Positions 61,178 to 64,000 of a DNA stretch of 64,000 nucleotides are shown piece by piece. Origin of the DNA: Planctomyces sp. (GTDB taxonomy: Bacteria; Planctomycetota; Planctomycetia; Planctomycetales; Planctomycetaceae); assembly GCA_019636235.1 (NCBI GenBank), contig JAHBXW010000008.1, positions 1 through 64,000 on the forward strand. The letters run 5' to 3'. The notes beneath the pieces are model-generated. The model searched no databases. It was not told where the DNA came from and saw only the letters and a program-made list of their open reading frames with translations. The translations under genes and the position numbers were made by a program. Numbering within the stretch: position 1 is the stretch's first letter; each line of letters begins with the position of its first letter.

Positions 61178-63457
61178 ATGAGCCTTCCCGCGCCGCGATG
61201 GGAATTCCGGAGGCCCTGCCCGATTCCTTCAGCGGCGGCGATCATCGCGCTCCTTTTCGGGCCCGTCTGCAGCCTGACCGGCCCCGCGCCCGACTGTCGG
61301 GCCGACGAAGGCATCGAGTCCCGCGACGACCAAATCGAGCGGATTCCGGAAGTCTTTCGCCGCATCCGCCCGGCCATCGTCCGGATTCGCGAACGTAGCG
61401 GCGGCGGCGGCGGGGCGTTCGCCGGCGTCATCGTGTCGGCCGATGGCCACTTGCTGATGTCGACAAAACTGAATGCGAGCCGATTGTGGGTGACGCTCTC
61501 GGACGGGCGCGAGGTCCAGGCACGGCCGCTCGGCTGGTCCGGAGAATGGGGCGTTCGGCTGGGGCGGCTCGAAGGGGACGGCCCCTGGCCGCACACGCCG
61601 CTCGAGCCGGGACTGACCATCCGCGCGGGCCAGCCGCTGCTGACGGTCGCCTTCGCGCTCAACGAAGATCGCGCGGTTCCGGATCCGCTGGTCGATCTCG
61701 AGTGGGTGGACCGCGCGTCACAGGGGGTCTGGTTCGCGCGCCCCAACGGCGTGCGTTACGTGTGGCAGTCGATCGGCGGCCTGGCGTTCGATCTGGAGGG
61801 GCGACTGCTGGGAATCGAGAACTCGACGTTTCTGCAGCACGGCACGATCTACACGCCTCCGGACCGGGTGCTGGCGGCGTGGGACGAGTTGAAGGCTGGC
61901 GAGAACGTGGACCGGCTGCGGCTGTCGCCTGCGGGCGATGCCGCGGCGGACGTCGAACCCCGGCCGGCGCCTGTCGAGATTGCCGAGGCCGCGGAGACCG
62001 CCGCCATCGCGGCCAGCGTCCGGATCTCCAATCGGGCCGACAGGCGGCCACTGGGCGTCAGCGGAACGATCATCAGCCCCGACGGGCTGATCGCCACGTG
62101 CGCCCATCATTTCGCCATCCCAGGAACGCCGGTGGTGGTCGAACTGGCCGATGGCCGCGACCTGCCCGGGGAAGTGGTCGGCCTGACCTTTCCCACCGAC
62201 ATCGGCCTGGTGCGCATTACCGAGCCAGGGACCTACCCGGCGGTGAAGGCGGGCAGTTCGCACGGCATGCGTCCCGGCGCTCCATGCTTCTTTGTCGGAT
62301 ACGGGCCGGCGGGGAGCGACGCTCGCGCGCCGGTGCTGCGCCGCACGCAGGCGGTCGCGCCGCGCAACGGCGAATGGTCCTACCTGCTGAGCGTGGACTC
62401 ATCGCTGCAGTCAGTCGGCGGAGACAGCGGAGGCGGCCTGTTCAATGGCGACGGAGAACTGGTGGCGTTCAGCCCGGCGGGACTTGGATATCCGGACTGG
62501 CCGAAAGAGTTCGTGCGTGTCGAGGCGCTGGCGTCGCAGGATGCTGCGCTGCGAGCCCCGTTCGAATCGGCCGATGTCTGGCGCCTGCAGCCGCTGGAAG
62601 CGGAACTTCTCGCCGTCGCCGACCGCGGGCGGAGCAGCGTCATCGAGGTGCTGGACGGAGACGATGCGGTCGCGCTGGGAACGGTAGTCGGTTCCGACGG
62701 CCTGATCCTGACCAAGGCCAGTGCCCTGCCGGAAACTCCCCGCTGTCGCCTCGCGGATGGGCGGATTGTCGAGGCCGGGCTGGTGCGGACGGATCAGCCG
62801 CTGGACCTGGCTCTGCTCCGCGCGGACGTTGCGGATTTGTCTCCGGCCGTCTGGTCGGAGGAGCAAGTCCTGGCAGTGGGGCGCAACGTCGTCGTCGCGG
62901 GGCCGCACGCCTCACGCGGAACGGTGGCGCATCCGCTGGTCCGCTTTGAGGGAGACCGCGGCCTGCTGGGCGTCGACCTGGCCGACGGCGAACGGGGGCC
63001 GGCAATCACGGCGCTGCGATCGGAGAACTTTCTGCCGGAGGGTCCGGTGTTCGGCTTTGGCCGCAGTCCGCTGCGCGAAGGAGACATCATCCGTTCGGTC
63101 GCCGGGCATGAGGCGCTGATGATCGCCGACCTGCGGGCGCTGCTCGACCCGGGGGGAGCGCCGCCGGGATTCGCGGGCGATCGAGTCCGGATCGGAATTG
63201 AACGCGACGGTCAGGCGATGGAAGTGACGATGACGCTGCGGCCGGCGGATGACTTTCCGCTGGACGACCAGACGCCGCGGCGGTCGGGACTGGAGGCGTA
63301 CGGGATTCTGGCGGATCGCACCGATCCGCTGTTCGGCGGGCCGGTCGTGAACGCCCGCGGAGAGGTCGTCGGCATCGCCATCGCCTCGCGGCAGAAGGGC
63401 TGGACGCTGATGCTTCCCGCGAGCGCGGCGCGACAGTTCGTCGATGACGCGCGCTGA
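61178..63457 (+). CDS. Exported triple trypsin-like (HtrA-type) protein, one catalytic module
   Basis: The 759-residue protein begins with a signal-like segment (SAAAIIALLFGPVCSLTG). It contains three trypsin/DegP-like modules. The first (GGGGAFAGVIVSADGHLLMS) lacks the triad. The second has His310/311 (CAHHFAIPG), Asp341 (TDIGLVRI) and Ser417 (GGDSGGGL), a complete triad. The third (GTVVGSDGLILTKASAL, QPLDLALLRA) lacks Ser/His. The C-terminus has a PDZ-like block (FGRSPLREGDIIRSVAGHEA) and a further degenerate trypsin-like end (GGPVVNARGEVVGIAIASRQ). It may be a periplasmic protease or chaperone with regulatory modules. The ATG at 61178 is chosen because upstream sequence in frame is not protein-like. 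Confidence 0.83.
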   Translation: MSLPAPRWEFRRPCPIPSAAAIIALLFGPVCSLTGPAPDCRADEGIESRDDQIERIPEVFRRIRPAIVRIRERSGGGGGAFAGVIVSADGHLLMSTKLNASRLWVTLSDGREVQARPLGWSGEWGVRLGRLEGDGPWPHTPLEPGLTIRAGQPLLTVAFALNEDRAVPDPLVDLEWVDRASQGVWFARPNGVRYVWQSIGGLAFDLEGRLLGIENSTFLQHGTIYTPPDRVLAAWDELKAGENVDRLRLSPAGDAAADVEPRPAPVEIAEAAETAAIAASVRISNRADRRPLGVSGTIISPDGLIATCAHHFAIPGTPVVVELADGRDLPGEVVGLTFPTDIGLVRITEPGTYPAVKAGSSHGMRPGAPCFFVGYGPAGSDARAPVLRRTQAVAPRNGEWSYLLSVDSSLQSVGGDSGGGLFNGDGELVAFSPAGLGYPDWPKEFVRVEALASQDAALRAPFESADVWRLQPLEAELLAVADRGRSSVIEVLDGDDAVALGTVVGSDGLILTKASALPETPRCRLADGRIVEAGLVRTDQPLDLALLRADVADLSPAVWSEEQVLAVGRNVVVAGPHASRGTVAHPLVRFEGDRGLLGVDLADGERGPAITALRSENFLPEGPVFGFGRSPLREGDIIRSVAGHEALMIADLRALLDPGGAPPGFAGDRVRIGIERDGQAMEVTMTLRPADDFPLDDQTPRRSGLEAYGILADRTDPLFGGPVVNARGEVVGIAIASRQKGWTLMLPASAARQFVDDAR

Positions 63458-63586
63458 ACTTCCCGTTCGTCCGGGAACGTATCTCCGCAACGCGATCGGC
63501 GCGCGTCGGACGACCGCGTTGCACCGCATCCGGCAGCGCCGGATAATCAGTTCAGTTCCCCAGCACCAGATCCCGGGACATCCCTC

Positions 63587-64000
63587 GTGCGATTCGATTC
63601 CCTCGCCGTCCGCGTCGCGAGTTCCATCCCCTTGTCCGTAGCGGCGGCGCTGGCGCTGCCCGGATGTTCCCGCGAGTCGACGCCTCCCGCGGCATCATCG
63701 CAAGCGACGTCCGCGGATCCGCAGCCCGGTGCGACCGAGCCGGCCTCGCAGGCCGCGGCCCCGCCGCCCGTCGATCCCGCCCGCCCCGAGACGAAGTGGA
63801 TCGGCACGATCCCCTACGACGTCTTCTTCGATCAGCCGCTGCGCGTCGCGGCCAACGCCGCGCCCGTCGCGGGCGGCATCGCGCCACTGACAGCGGACGT
63901 CGCCCCGGGTCCGGACGCAGCCGTCCCGCCTGTGACGTCCGTCGCTCCGCCCATTGAGCCGTCCGCGCCGGTCGATGCCGCTCCGGAGGACGGCGACGGC
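63587..64000 (+). CDS. Lipoprotein, N-terminal 138 codons (partial)
   Basis: From the GTG at 63587 the plus strand encodes a lipoprotein signal with lipobox LPGC (SVAAALALPGCSRESTPPAA), a Pro/Ala-rich spacer, and then a short conserved-looking motif ETKWIGTIPYDVFFDQPLRV, which runs to the right edge still open. Motifs of the W-I/L-G-x-I-P-Y-D-V-F type occur in planctomycete lipoproteins of unknown function. The family and length cannot be told because the window ends. Confidence 0.7.
   Translation, partial: MRFDSLAVRVASSIPLSVAAALALPGCSRESTPPAASSQATSADPQPGATEPASQAAAPPPVDPARPETKWIGTIPYDVFFDQPLRVAANAAPVAGGIAPLTADVAPGPDAAVPPVTSVAPPIEPSAPVDAAPEDGDG

Noticed and set aside
1-64000. CRISPR repeat array
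   Set aside because: No regularly spaced direct repeats of 25-40 bp were seen in the window; the array for the Cmr system, if any, is outside.

Overview
This 64 kb window comes from a high-GC bacterium, almost certainly a member of the Planctomycetota. Evidence for that is the set of protein families typical of the phylum (DUF1571, DUF4159, PQQ-like beta-propellers, Redoxin/TlpA lipoproteins, sulfatase-like and sulfotransferase genes, several ECF sigma factors with membrane-bound anti-sigma partners) and the many GTG starts with GTGA overlaps. Most genes have ordinary core functions, but their order is loose and operons are short.

Positions 1-5180 look like a foreign island ending at a tRNA-Asn gene (5181-5253, minus strand). 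The island is visibly less GC-rich than the rest: the sample line 3361-3420 counts 33/60 G+C, against 43/60 in the core line 10381-10440. It carries, on the minus strand, a small HTH regulator, a broken chimeric gene made of the N-terminus of an SNF2-type defence helicase joined in frame to the C-terminus of a DUF499 ATPase and then interrupted by a UGA stop, and the first 42 codons of a type III-B CRISPR protein Cmr1 that runs off the left edge. It also has a truncated glycosyltransferase and an intact single-chain GmrSD/DUF262-like restriction protein. The tRNA's 3' end faces the island, and the gap between them is full of small repeats, as expected for a tRNA-targeted integration site.

Positions 5.7-11.5 kb hold two divergent ECF sigma factor operons; one has a textbook ECF promoter (GGAAC-17 bp-CGTC) just in front of its own sigma gene. 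Positions 11.5-22.5 kb hold envelope and glycan genes: a GT39-like membrane protein, an exported Pro/Gly/Asn-rich protein, an alpha/beta hydrolase, a degenerate sulfatase-fold protein, a DUF4159-thioredoxin pair, an O-antigen ligase-like protein and a WecA/MraY-family transferase.

Positions 22.5-45 kb are mainly housekeeping: arginine decarboxylase (speA), an M20 deacylase, proS, a membrane zinc peptidase, DUF1571, pgsA, coaX, thpR, hemB, a CpaB-like SAF protein, two PQQ-like propellers, an MBL/ODP protein, a frameshifted gene, a TlpA-like lipoprotein, ribD, an orphan LolD-like ATPase, a STAS protein, mtaB and a SnoaL-like protein.

Positions 45-64 kb contain a BON-domain protein, a ROK kinase lacking its zinc motif translationally coupled to an ABC-2-type permease, a putative sulfated-glycan cluster (WaaP-like kinase, three glycosyltransferases, two sister sulfotransferases), a membrane NfeD protease with two ClpP-like domains, a coiled-coil membrane protein, cutA, odhB, a triple trypsin-like protein with one active module, and the start of a lipoprotein gene.
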